From Pyrrhosoma nymphula (taxonomy: Eukaryota; Arthropoda; Insecta; Odonata; Coenagrionidae): a DNA stretch of 64,000 nt. The notes beneath the pieces are model-generated. The model was not told where the DNA came from, did not search any database, and worked only from the letters and a program-made list of their open reading frames with translations. Positions 34,920 to 45,402 of the stretch are shown here, piece by piece; the first letter of the stretch is position 1; every line of letters begins with the position of its first letter. The stretch lies in assembly GCA_963573305.1 (NCBI GenBank), contig OY754332.1, forward strand, positions 55,465,559 through 55,529,558, given 5' to 3'. The position numbers and the translations under genes were made by a program.

Positions 34920-35547
34920 GCTGATGAACTCATCGCTTCCCTCAAAGCGTCGCATCTTTGAAGACATGAGCAGAAACTCACGTTAACGACCAACATGCAC
35001 GTAAATTTGCAGCGCAATGTGTCAACCATATTTTCAAAACAGCTATTGGGCATTTGTAATAGTAAATTACCAGTTGATGCCAACTCAAAATATATTTAAA
35101 TTCGATTGAACTTATAAGTCATTGTTCCGTCGATCGAATAATTAATTCAGAAATAATTCGTTGTCTCGGGCGTCACTTCATGGAATAGACTTAACATAAT
35201 GAAAAGTAAAGAAAACTTTGTGATTCCACATAAATATTTAATGTACGACTTAGGTTTCGACGTGACACGATTTTTTTTACAAATTGGTATAGTTATGTAC
35301 AAAAATCTCCAATGTCTTTTCGAACGTGCTATTTTGGCAGGAAAAAACATTGACGTCAGTGCCATCAACTACACCAGCCAAAAAAAAAGTTTCGGGCGGG
35401 TCTGTCCCATACAAATCGATTTACAGTGTCATGAATGCGAACGAGATTTTAAATATCTAATTAAGATTTTAAATTCGATGGATCCTTCTGGTGTACCACC
35501 GCACAAATTGTCACTTAAACTCGGTGTACAAATAATGCTGGCGTGCA
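34920..35547 (+). pseudogene. Helitron/Pif1-type helicase, middle motifs
   Basis: In order on the plus strand: 'ADELIASLKASHL' (34920), 'LTLTTNMHVNLQ' (about 34979), 'FSKQLLGICNSKLPVDA' (about 35029), 'ERAILAGKNIDVSAIN' (about 35319) and 'DPSGVPPHKLSLKLGVQIML' (about 35480). These are the standard central blocks of Helitron helicases. About 120 bp of unrelated sequence interrupts it at roughly 35150-35265, and there are stops near 34959 and 35090. At 35537-35547 it runs straight into the LINE 5' segment. The helicase would unwind DNA during rolling-circle transposition; this relic is inactive. Confidence 0.85.
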
Positions 35548-36945
35548 TAAACTCCATTTTATTCTTCTTGATTGAACTTCTTATTGGTTATCTCCCTTTC
35601 CGTCACATCCTGGGCATGATTCCCACATCAACAGACTCTAGATACAGATATTCTATAGGAGAGGAATAACTGCAGCGGACATGTCTACTTTACGAATACA
35701 AAAGCTCTTGATTCTCTTAATTACCTCGAGCATCAAACTGTGCCATATAAGAATCAATCAAATCAAAAAGAAATTCTCTCATTACCTACGTCAAAGCGAA
35801 AATGGATCCCCAGTTATTTATTTGAGGACGGATTTGAATAAGTGTAGCTGGTTTTCAAGGTTAAAGAGGCAATGGTGGCAATCCCCAAATATTGAAGTTT
35901 GAAAATCTTGAAGTCTGAGGAAATTCGAATAAAGTCGAAAGAAAACGTCAAAACATTTTCTCCGGCGCTGATAACCTGCGCACGATTACACCGCAAGCTT
36001 GCAATCACTGAATGAATACAGCCTTGCTAATTGATATTAGAAAACCAGTGAGTGTAGATTCGACACAGTCACAATTGGTTGCCAACAATTTGGAGGTCTA
36101 TATACTGCTACCTCGATATTTTTCTCAGAAGTACCAGGTATTTAAAAAAAACGGGCTTACAGCTTTCATGGGAACAAGAAAGTTACTTGTAATGAAATCA
36201 TTTTTTTATATATAAATATACTCCAATACCACATCTCAGCAATATATCATTGCGTATCAGTACATAATTTTCCAAGCTCTCGGAAGGAACAGAGGGTCCA
36301 ACCAAGACTCAGAGATCGCAATCACATGATATTGACCACGAAGATAAAAATGGTGAACTTCATCGATGTAGGCTAGCCGTGACTTAGCGTTGACATGAAA
36401 TATGTTTAAGGTTGGGCACAGAATGCCGTTTTGGAATATTTGAATTCCCGTTCCCAGGTGAGTTCAATAGGATAATTTCATGCGCGTCTCCTCCCACTTG
36501 AATATTGTAGCTCGTGTAATTGGAAAACAAGGAGATAATTTTCGGTGCGTAGTTAGTCTCAGAAATAGATCGAATGTATCGGAGAGCAGTAAGACTTGTA
36601 AAAAGTTGTCACGATAAACTTAGCAGTGTTACGGAATCGTCAAATGAAATAGTGTGGGAATCTCTTACTGATGAAAGGGAATAATATATCTTTTCCGCAT
36701 ATTCGAAGCAGGCACTTTTTTAGCGGACTTTCAACATATTTTGCTAGAGCCAACGTATTACTGTAGAAAATAATACAATCATAATGTAAAGGAAATTGAC
36801 TGCAGAACCCATAAATTTCAAATGTCATTTTTCCCGCATACAATAAGGGATTATAAATGCGGCTTATAAATTCTATAAAACTTCCACCCTAGGGTAGAGT
36901 ATACTTTTACTAGTATATAACAACATCATTTTTATACACTAGTAA
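35537..36945 (-). mobile_element. LINE 5' segment, copy 2
   Basis: Collinear with 26250-27538 with small indels. An extra ~100 bp at about 36070-36180 is absent from copy 1. It carries the same minus-strand endonuclease start (36480-36240) and ends at the same 'tatacttttactagt...acactag' block. Confidence 0.7.
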
Positions 36946-36956
36946 ACAGTATTTAT

Positions 36957-37200
36957 GCTGGCCTGGGTGGTGGCGGGGTAACGTTATCGCCTACCAACCC
37001 AAAGGTCGCGGGTTCAAATCCTGCCTGGGTGGTTTTTCCCAATCCAGGGCATAATTATGTGTGCTGTCTAAATATGTATAATAAATTGGTAGTAATGAGT
37101 GAAAATCTGTCACTGTGTCACTGTAGCTGTGTTTTGTCTACGTAGCACTCTCCCAGTTTCTGGTGTCACTGCAAACTGTTCTCTTCACTGCATTATGGTC
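36957..37200 (+). repeat. tRNA-like SINE, family B, copy 2
   Basis: Head with 'GGGTTCAAATCC' (B-box-like, near 37012) and the 'gcctgggtgg' word shared with 28090 and 51033. This copy keeps a longer tail than those inside the hAT units. Confidence 0.7.
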
Positions 37201-37209
37201 TGTGCTTAG

Positions 37210-37340
37210 TGGCCGGGGGAACGTAAGAGGTTCTGATTCGAGCTAGGACGAGTACTGCATGCGTGGTGCTGTATCACTCCGAGCCACACACCCTTGTGGT
37301 GCTTACACGGTACTTCGTAGCTGTAGATGTAAGTGTCGTT
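37210..37340 (+). repeat. CR1-like LINE 3' end fragment
   Basis: 'ccacacacccttgtggtgcttacacggtacttcgtagctgtagatg' style sequence matches, on the opposite strand, the 3' end of the LINE at 38258. No coding part is attached. Confidence 0.6.
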
Positions 37341-37526
37341 CACTTCCATCATGCTCCCTAGTCAATATTTTCCCACTTTTGATCCATAAGTCTACTATTT
37401 TCTTTAAGCACACTTAAGTCTACAACTTTTCTTTAAATCTCTTGCCTTCGCGTACCCTTCACGTACACAGGGAGTCATTCTTGAGAGCAATAGTTTTACT
37501 GCTTTCGTTGATTAAGCACTTCATGC

Positions 37527-37890
37527 CTACATATCATTCCGCGGTTCACTCAATTTTTTTATTGTGGAATGTGTAAGCGCACCTTGGTCATCAAGAATCA
37601 CCTTTACAAGATCCCGTAACTCCTTTAAAATTGGGCTTGAACTCTCTGGTCGAGTTTTGCCTCGCAGAGATACAGCTCCCAAGGGTTTAATTGGAATATC
37701 ATCGCAATGGGTGGAAAGACTCCTCGTCATGCTGGTTTCGTAGTCCCAGGATTGATTTGTATCCTCCAGTTGAAAATCAGCCTCGCTTAGAGCGTCACAG
37801 GTACGATGAAGGACTCCATCACAAGTGCCGCGGGTCACCGTTTTCTTGATACGTTTGGTGATCAAACCGCACTGAGAACATGAAGGTATT
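37527..37890 (-). pseudogene. Possible LINE ORF1 with a PHD-like zinc finger
   Basis: Minus-strand frame with a C-x2-C pair near 37877, then C-x7-H-x3-C ('CDGVLHRTCDALSEADF', about 37818-37770), then a W-x-Y-x2-S where a PHD finger would have W-x-C-x2-C. ORF1 proteins of some CR1/L2-type LINEs carry such PHD-like fingers. Both cysteines of the last pair appear mutated. The 112-codon frame has no other known domain. An alternative is an exon fragment of a host PHD protein; I consider the LINE origin more likely given the surroundings. Confidence 0.45.
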
Positions 37891-38257
37891 AGAGACCACT
37901 ACACTACAATACTAAAGTTACTCAATCAGTCAAAGCTCAGAGACAAAACAAGCAGAACGAAACACGTCTATTGACCACCAGAGCTCGATAATGACAGGAG
38001 AGGAGGAAATATAGAATACAGATGAGTCCATCAAAACAAAACGTTAGGTTTTATCACTTTCCTATCCCATTTCCTATTTTCTATTCACTGATCACAATAT
38101 CACATTGGTTAGATCAAGATCAGGAAGAGGATTCGGAAATGTATCGAAAAGTAAATCAGCACCACTACGGATCTACTCATTCTGCTGAATGCGGATTCAC
38201 ATCTTATTTTAGTTCTCATGAAATGTGAAGTTCGATTCAAAAGGCTTTGTAAAAGTG

Positions 38258-39385
38258 AAACATCTACATCTACATCTACATCTACATATTACCCCGCAAG
38301 CCGCCTCAATAGGCGTGTGGCGGGGGGTGTTAGGACACCAGCCGCTTAAAGATAAAAAGGAAACGCTCTAATGAAATTACGCCTAGCATTTATTGAAGTC
38401 CCTTATTGTTCGGGGGAAAAACGAATTCCCATACCTATCCGTTCAGCAAAATATCTCTCTTAATTTATCGTTTCTATCGGACCTGGAAATATAGTGGGGT
38501 TCTAATATGATGTTCTCCGTGTCGCTCTGAAAGATATCTATTCTCAATTGTTCAAGCAATCTAAGCCTAGCGCGCAGCCTCCGAGTCTCTAGCGGTTCCC
38601 AGCCTAATTCGTTTAACATCTGTGTAACGCTGTCAGTACGCCCGTAGCTGTTTTTGACGAATCGCGCAGCTTTCCTTTGTATTTTATTAAGTTCCCGGAC
38701 TAAGTCTTTCTGCACCGGATCCCATATGCTCGCTGCATATTCAAGGTGTGGCCGGACGAGTGCGAAATAGCACCTCTCTTTTACTTTTTCATCCGAAAAT
38801 CTTCCCACAATACGCTTGACGAATCCTAGCTTCTTCAGAGCTCTGCCACAAATATTTCTTATATGTGCTACCCACGATAGGTCCGAAGTTATCGTAACTC
38901 CTAGATACTTCACTTCCTCTGTCGCCTTTATGTTAACACCATCCACAGCATATACATGGGAATAGTTGGACGACTTCCGCAAGAAATGTACCGCCGTGCA
39001 TTTGCTCAGATTAAGTTCGAGTCCCCACTCTTGGCTCCACACATGAACGTTGTTTAAATCCGATGATAGAGTTTCAAAGTCAGAGTGATCACTAATTTCA
39101 CGATAGATGACAGCGTCGTCGGCGAATAGACGTATTTTACTGCTAATTCGAGAGCATAGATCATTTATGTATATAATGAACAAAAGGGGTCCGATCACGC
39201 TTCCTTGCGGGACACCTGATGTCACTTTAACGACATCAGAGCTAATTCCGTCAAGAACTACCTTTTGCTTACGATCACTCAGAAAGTCGCGTATCCAGTT
39301 TACTACTGTTTCGTTTAGGCCGCATGACTGTAATTTGTATAAAAGTTTGTTATGAGGTACCGTGTCGAAAGCTTTCTTAAAACAT
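38258..39385 (-). mobile_element. CR1-like LINE, 5'-truncated, with (ACATCT)n 3' end
   Basis: Minus-strand element. The 3' end (plus-strand left edge) is a run of ACATCT units at 38262-38288, a tail type common for arthropod CR1-group elements. The 5' truncation lies at about 39385, inside the RT 'F-K-K-A-F-D-T-V' block. Short 3'-end relics of the same family occur at 18772, 37285 and 45520. Confidence 0.85.
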
Positions 39386-39405
39386 GGACGCATTAAAAGC
39401 GGCAA
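38443..39405 (-). pseudogene. CR1-like reverse transcriptase, uninterrupted 320-codon frame but 5'-truncated
   Basis: The first eight codons are flank; RT homology starts at 'FKKAFDTVPHNKLLYKL'. 'GVPQGSVIGPLLFIIYIND' lies near residue 62, and catalytic FADD at plus-strand 39115-39126 (about residue 95). 'EVKYLGVTI' follows, then the C-terminal 'KIQRKAARF' and 'LNELGWEPLETRRLRARL'. No stop or frameshift is seen to the natural end at 38443, so the insertion is fairly young. It lacks the endonuclease and the first half of the RT, so it cannot transpose. Confidence 0.88.
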
Positions 39406-39772
39406 AAAGGTAGGAATTGCAGAAACAATTATATTTCATGAATCAATGAAAAGTAAACGAATAAGGAATGATGGGATAATAAAAAAATAGGGAGGGGAAA
39501 GCGGCAGAGAAAAAATAGAAGCAATGGAAACGATAAGCATAAAAAAGCAATGGATCGCCGAGGGATTGATAAGGAAAAAAGAGGAGAGAAGTAAATAAAT
39601 TAATGCCATCACCACGCTATACAGGAAGAGGTGTTAGGAATTAAATATTAAACTTCGGCGAGTAACAAATCGGGAGAAGGAAAACTGATGGAAAGGACAA
39701 TGCGAGGAAATGGAAAGCTTCAGGAAGATCAGGAAATTTGTTGGTTATACGCTAAAGTAAAAATACTTACGG

Positions 39773-39781
39773 GCGTTTGGG
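39773..39781. repeat. 9-bp target-site duplication (left) of the long-TIR element
   Basis: GCGTTTGGG here is repeated exactly at 45403-45411, each copy abutting the TAGGCCTACGC terminus. Confidence 0.85.
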
Positions 39782-40066
39782 TAGGCCTACGCTTATTTTT
39801 GAAAATTGGTTTTTCTTTTGAATTTGTCCCTTCAAAATAGTTGTTTTGGTGAGAAAACAAATACATTTCAGGCTGGTTAATGTGCGACTACCCATAGCCG
39901 TCCCTAAGGGGTCAAAGTGCAGGTGCATTAGAATAAGCGGATTTCGATGCGAAACACACGTTCTTATAGTAATTTGCTGATTGTAGAGCTCTGCAGGGGC
40001 GAAAATTGTAACCATTTTTCCGTATCTTGAAGCCATCATGGAGTGTTATTGCTCCAGCCTATCCGC
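39782..40066 (+). repeat. Left long terminal inverted repeat
   Basis: Reverse complement of 45118-45402. It begins with the palindrome TAGGCCTA. An outward-reading frame of about 85 codons is open in both arms (minus strand here, plus strand on the right), probably by chance. Confidence 0.88.
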
Positions 40067-40356
40067 CGTACGGGCGCTTGGCTGACGGTCGCCGCTACGC
40101 TGGCATCCGTGCCGAGCTCTGAGCGCTCCCCCCTCTGTCCCCACCCCTTCTTTCTCTTTGTACTTCATCGTGCACTTCTGAGGGAAAATAAATGGTCAAG
40201 ATTATCTGATTACCTGGATGTGTTTAACCCGTCAGCGCCCAAAGTTTTTTTTGTTTCAAAAATCGTTCATTTTTCTCAAATATGATGCTATTGTGCAATA
40301 AAGATTTCTTGTATTTTTTTTCCCCCTAATATTCAGTAGAACCGGAAATACGCCCC

Positions 40357-40372
40357 GGTGCCATATGGCACC
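40357..40372. repeat. 16-bp perfect palindrome GGTGCCATATGGCACC near the left end of piggyBac 2
   Basis: Its neighbourhood ('accgctgggcg') repeats the terminal repeat of the element. Near the right end the variants GGTGCCATATGGAACC and GGTTCCATATGGCACC occur at about 43139 and 43498. It is a candidate transposase-binding site. Confidence 0.85.
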
Positions 40373-40511
40373 GCTGGGCGTTGATAGGGTCTTTTCGCTT
40401 ATGAATGTATTTCTTCGTTCGAATGAAGAAAACTGCGTCAACTCTTTTTTAACTTCTATGTTTATTATTGATTTCACAAATTGATTTTAGAGCGATAAGG
40501 GGCAAAGCATT

Positions 40512-42603
40512 TTACAGAAAGCCCAATATTACTTTTTTAATATTGAGTTCTGGTTTGTGACGAACATTAATTTCCATAAAATTTCGCCGACTTCTATTTT
40601 GAGTGGGGATTATGAGGTGAAATATCCCATTAAATCGTTGTATGTTTTCTACAAGTCGTCTTATATCTTTTCCTCTTCGTGGCTCCTGATGTGGAATAGT
40701 TCTGTATCGGACCAGGTGAGTTTGAACAATTACCGTCACTACCTCTCACTGCGATATATCCACTCCCGTTTTCCGCATTATTATCCAAGCGTTGTGAATG
40801 CACACGTCAATCAGCGAGGTAAAAAGCGGCCACCACCATTTTTTACTTTGCACCCCAACCCGATAGCAATTCACTCCGTGATCCATGAGGTCAGTACCAT
40901 CAATATATGCTAGTTATAAACCTCAAACAGCTTTGGGCGTGGCGCGGCAATTTTCTTTTTGGCGGTACTTGAATACCGACCAATATTGGAAACAGGTGTC
41001 ACACCATAGCGTGTGAATGCACCCATGACAACACCATTATCCACCCATTGGACAAGCCTAATTGATGAATTCTTGTCAGGGAATACTAATAACTTCCTCG
41101 TGGCTCCTTTTGAAAAGTAGATTTCGGCACGAGGAGGAATCATTTTGCCAATCAGTTGTGGCGTATAGTACCTGTGCCACTGCATCTTCAGCTCATCCAG
41201 GAGATTCATTCCTTGAACAAAAAAGTCACAATTCACATTTCCTTGAATTCATGGTATCCATATTGTAATATAATCTTAAATTAACCTCAAAAGTATTACC
41301 TGTGAAAAAGTTGTCGAAAACGAGGTTGTACGGCAGGTGCCATGCATCTTCTCGAAGATGGATAGCATCGGTGCCGCTGCATTCCCATACCGCTTTTCGT
41401 AGTCTTCGTTTCATTGATGTCTCTTCCCTTGCTATGCCTCAAAATCAACCAAATATCCAGCTGCTCTGTTCAAACAACAAACCTTGTAGCCGAATCTAAT
41501 AGGCTTGTCTCTGATAGTTGCTTAAAACCATCTGAGCCATAATAAGCGACCATACTTTCGTTATAATCAAAATTTTGCTCAGGTCTAAATTGATTTCTCG
41601 TTTGTTCCTGAACTAGGTTCATTAGGGGTCTCAACTTCCAATATTTGTCCGTATGGTCAGGAAAATTGATAAAATCTTATCGGGTTATGGTATTATTGAT
41701 TAATCATTCTCAGCCCTGATGACGATGAGGGAGTCACTCATTGAAACGTTGGCCTTTAAAAGCCTTACCCGGTGGCAAACCCGAGAAGATTTTACCAATA
41801 TTATTCGCCGGGAAAACCTAAGATCTTTTGTCAGTAAAATTGTTATCTGCGCAATGTAGAAAGCGTTCTATTTCAAGGAAACGGTTCCTTCGCATTGAAT
41901 TGCACACAAGACCATTCTAGACGTCTCACGCTTCCTCCCAATAATGGCGCTTATCGGGGACATCATTATATCCTGATAGAATTAGAATTCCCAAAAATAC
42001 TTTTCTCATTGGGGTAAATGTTAGGCGAAGGGCAACTGCGGAATATAGCATACCTATTGCTCTCAGAAGCTAGGAAATTTACAACCTTTTCATTTAAGAA
42101 TTTCCAAAACTTCAATAGCAGTTAGATTTTGAAGGTCAAAATAGTCTGCGTATGGAATAAAGTATCTGTCATGTTTATATCCGTGTTGTTCTGCCATTGA
42201 AATTTAGGATTTTCATTCTATTTCTACACGTTGTGATTCAATACATCACTATCCAGTTCTCCCCTCCGTTTTTGTAGGATTTTCTGTTAGTGTCATTTTC
42301 AAAACGTGCGAGGGTCCGGCGGCAGGTTCACAAGTCTCTGACTGAGCTGTTGAAATATTATCGTCACTGCTCATGGAATCCTCATGTTCAATTTCTTCTG
42401 CTCATGAAAACAACACTCCTGCTCTTGCTCTAAGCTGACGGCCAGATAAGTTATCCACCAAGCCACCCTCTTCATCGCCTGAATCTTCATCAGTCAAAAC
42501 AGTACTCTCTGGTGCCTCGAGAAAATTGGGTGGACATCGTCTATTTGTTCCTCCTCTAGCAGATCTAAAACTTCTTGAAGGGTCAAATTCCTAAGAAACA
42601 TGA
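40512..42603 (-). pseudogene. piggyBac-family transposase relic 2
   Basis: On the minus strand, from the N-terminus: 'LTLQEVLDLLEEEQIDDV' near 42585-42535; acidic stretch to about 42420; 'KYWKLRPLMN' near 41640; the first catalytic site reading Y-N-E-S-M-V near 41570, where the family has D-E; 'LVFDNFFTG' near 41325 with the second Asp; 'VQWVDNGVVM' near 41050; 'PRPKLFEVYN' near 40925; and a 'TDLMDHGVNCYR' block near 40885 in a shifted frame that carries the third Asp position. Stops, frameshifts and a Penelope terminal insertion (about 41700-41840) inactivate it. The Asp-to-Asn change at the first catalytic site would by itself abolish activity. Confidence 0.85.
41700..41840 (+). mobile_element. 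Penelope-like terminal (pLTR) fragment
   Basis: 'CTGATGACGATGAGG', 'CATTGAAACGTTGG', 'ccggtggcaaacccgaga' and 'attattcgccgggaaaacc' match in order the right arm of the Penelope-like element at 5950-6060. It has no coding part and sits inside the piggyBac 2 transposase. Confidence 0.75.
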
Positions 42604-43614
42604 TTTTAACTTTAAGTCTCGATTTATATGGGCACCTCCAGGTTATGTGACATCATCAATTTGAAAATTAAGCAGTGGGTAAAATTATTCATGATTGTGT
42701 CTTTTTGAGCATGTGAGTATATTTATTTTAGTTTATTTTGAGTATATTTTCACATGTACATATAATATACCATGTAACGAATGAATGAAACTGGCTAGAT
42801 AAATAAACCAGGGAACAAATACAGTTCGGAAAAGGTCCTAACTATGAAAAAGAAATAACACGAAGGCGATGTTGGAATAATTTTTCAAAGAAAAAACCTC
42901 ACGATTCCTAATCCCGAAATGAACCCAGAGCCTTCGCGATGGGAAGCCACCACTCTATATAGAGTGCTATCACTTGGTGCAATAGCTTTGGTTCACGATA
43001 TAAACTTCAGTTTTCTTAAATCTCTCTATTCGTTCTTATAGTCGAGGGAAATTACTTGCAAATAACATTTTGAGCTAAAAACAGCTTTTGTACGTAAGTA
43101 ATGCCAAGATAGTGATTTGATGCTGGGAACGCCCAGCGGTGCCATATGGAACCGCTAAGATTTGTATTTACATATCTCAAAATGTACTGATCGTAAGTAG
43201 CTATATCGTAGCAAAATACTTAGTTGTACTTTATACTCCGCGAAAAAATCGCTATCCAATTTTTACTACAATAATTATAAGTTATGAAAAACACTAAACT
43301 TGACCGAGTCACCATAAATTGTGTGCTAGGGAGAAGCCACTTGCTGTGCAACGAATAGGAGGATCGGTAACGGTGGAAAACACAATGCACACTGATTATA
43401 GAAGAGAGAAAGCCTCCTGCTAAGTAAAGCATCATTAGAATAGCTGGGAAATGCATATTAGATACTTGGTAGCAATTTGAGCTCTACTGCGCGAAGCGGT
43501 TCCATATGGCACCCGTGGGCGCTGACGGGTTAATTAACATATTTGAAGATTCAACGAGCAAGTACACAATTCAGTTGCGGTCTCTTGATGAAGATCGTGT
43601 GTCATACTTATGAA

Positions 43615-43860
43615 TTAATGTTGTCTTTTGATACCAGGTAGGGACTTCCGGTAGGAATCTACGGATATGAGCAAGTCGTGAAAGACGTCCTCTTTTTGTG
43701 TTATTTTTCCGTTGAAATCGGACATAAGTTTTACGCCTAGTTCCGCATGATCATTAACCACTGTAAGGTAAGTAGCAATTTGCTTTCTAATTTTGTAATT
43801 ATATCTTTCAGCCCAATCAGTCACAGGATACTGTAAAAACTCTTGACTAATTCCTAGCAT
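43615..43860 (-). pseudogene. C-terminal piece of an uncharacterised transposon-associated protein
   Basis: The 81-codon frame contains 'VVNDHAELGVKLMSDFNG' and a following helical 'DLLISVDSYRKSLPG' stretch. From memory of insect and Hydra genomes, this is the conserved end of a large multi-copy protein of unknown function ('VND.AERGV.LI..FN....K.E'). Its N-terminal piece lies upstream at 44500-44017 in the same orientation. The family assignment is from recall and needs a search. Confidence 0.55.
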
Positions 43861-43999
43861 TTGAAAAAATCTATTGGATATAATTGGATATCAATTTATT
43901 TAGGATGCATGAAAACAACAAAAAAATACCGACGCTTGAACGTTACCTGATACTCTGCATCTTTAGCCAATCTGTCTTCTTCGAGCAGTTCGACCTCTT

Positions 44000-44500
44000 A
44001 ATTTTATTGCCTTTCCTCACTGCCCTCCTCTGATCATCTTTATATCTACACCCCCGATAACTTCTAACCTCGGTCCGCGTTGATCACACAAGAAAAGTAT
44101 TTCTTCCTGCCAAGCCTTTTTTTCTGCTTCTTTAGTTGCATCATTTGCCTTTTTTCCAGCTGTTCCACTGCAACATTTTTGCTCAAGTAAAACATAGTCT
44201 ACCTTACTCTGAAACATTTCTTTCTTAGTCATCGCGGCTGCACTTGGCGGTTTATTAATGCAGGTATTCCTATGGAGATTCCTCCATTCCTGATAAAGCG
44301 ACTCAATTTTTTCAATAACCCGAATGTCTTGGGTATAGGGTTTTTTATAATATTATAATATATAATATAATATTTTAGATACAATTTTAGTTTTGTTCCA
44401 CAGATCAACAACTTCTTTCATTGCAATCCTATCTGCGTCCCGGACGTCATAATGATTTCTCATGTAATAAAAGAACACACACAGTACCTCACGAATTGTT
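44000..44500 (-). pseudogene. N-terminal piece of the same uncharacterised transposon-associated protein
   Basis: Minus-strand reading: 'VFFYYMRNHYDVRDADRIA' near 44485, 'VVDLWNKTKI' near 44420, then a frameshift in an AT-rich expansion (44341-44385). It continues with 'EWRNLHRNT' near 44290, 'MFQSKVDYVLLEQKC' near 44215 and 'ILFLCDQRGPR' near 44100. The pattern 'FL.DQRGPR..GG.D' also matches my memory of that family's N-terminal third. Only about 140 bp separate this from the C-terminal piece, so the whole catalytic centre (several hundred residues) is deleted. Confidence 0.5.
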
Positions 44501-45039
44501 GGAATCTATGAATACTAATATAATATAATACGAATATAATAATACTTGAAGCTCCACAGATTCTTTCCCAACAAGGTCAATCACAGCTCCACTTCGCATC
44601 CACGCCATTGTGTAAACAAACTGTTTCACTTGAAATAGATTTCGACGCAACCACACGCTTGCAAGGGAAACGCCTCACTGGACCTCTTTGGCCAAAAGAG
44701 AAGAGACTGCGATTCTCATATTCTATGTATTCACTATGTCAAGGCAGAGAAACATAGAGGACTGCCGATAATTTAACCCCATCCCACAGGGCTCAAATGA
44801 TTAGCTTGGAAGGATAACAGGAGATACCAAAAGGATTAAAAAGCAATGCTTTAATATGCATCGTATCACTGTAGACTAAGTTAGCATTTTTGTATCAAAC
44901 ACTTCACCAAAACACATTCATAAGATAGCAGAACTATCAGGTAATTAGCTTTACGGTGTCTGTTCAGAGTGAAAAGAACACTCAGCGAAGGAAACCGAGC
45001 GTACGATTCGTCTGACTTGACGATAAAAATATCAAAAAT

Positions 45040-45128
45040 CGTCAGGCGCGAGCGGAGCCCTACGGGAGCCCTACGGGCCTGTCGCGCCCGTAGCCTAGCC
45101 GCGGCCTAGCCGCCGCGGCGGCTAGGCC
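45040..45128. other. GC-rich block at the inner edge of the right arm
   Basis: Very GC-rich for this window, with repeated 'gccctacggg' and 'cctagccgc' words and self-complementary CGCGGC sequence. The left arm has a shorter, less regular counterpart at 40056-40110. Confidence 0.7.
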
Positions 45129-45402
45129 GGAGCAATATTACTCCATGATGGCTTCAAGATACGGAAAAATGGTTACAATTTTCGCTCCTACGGGGCTCTA
45201 CAATCAGAAAATTACTATAAGAACGTGTGTCTCGCAACGAAATCCGCTTATTCTAATGCACCTGCACTTTGACCCCTTAGGCACGGCTATGGGTAGTCGT
45301 ACATCAACCAGACTGAAATGTATTTGTTTTCTCACCAAAACAAATATTTTGAAGGGACGAATTCAAAAGAAAAACCAATTTTCAAAAATAAGCGTAGGCC
45401 TA
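45118..45402 (-). repeat. Right long terminal inverted repeat
   Basis: Reverse complement of 39782-40066; ends TAGGCCTA followed by the 9-bp duplication GCGTTTGGG (45403-45411). Confidence 0.88.

Larger units (their letters stand above)
40228..43529 (-). mobile_element. piggyBac-like DNA transposon 2 (defective)
   Basis: TTAA at 40224-40227 and 43530-43533 flank terminal inverted repeats that read CCCGTCAGCGCCCA inward from the left, and the same with one change (CCCGTCAGCGCCCAC) from the right. A subterminal 16-bp palindrome, GGTGCCATATGGCACC, occurs at 40357-40372 with variants at 43139 and 43498. The minus strand carries a transposase relic. It is unrelated in sequence to piggyBac element 1, apart from family features. 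Confidence 0.9.
39782..45402 (-). mobile_element. DNA transposon with ~285-bp terminal inverted repeats and 9-bp TSD
   Basis: Both ends read TAGGCCTACGC inward, followed by long arms (39782-40066 and 45118-45402) that are about 90% reverse-complementary by eye. A perfect 9-bp direct repeat lies outside. Long TIRs with a 9-bp duplication are typical of Mutator-like elements, but other superfamilies cannot be excluded. Inside are minus-strand pieces of a transposon protein (44500-44000 and 43860-43615) whose middle is deleted, so this is a non-autonomous derivative. A second piggyBac (40228-43529) has inserted into it; without that the element would be about 2.3 kb. Confidence 0.85.

Noticed and set aside
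35681..35902. Short frame with a signal-peptide-like start, also present at 26395
   Set aside because: It is inside the LINE 5' repeat, diverges between copies with frameshifts and shows no domain.
38262..38288. Short tandem ACATCT units considered as a CRISPR or satellite array
   Set aside because: Only about four units without spacers, at the 3' end of a LINE; this is the element's tail.
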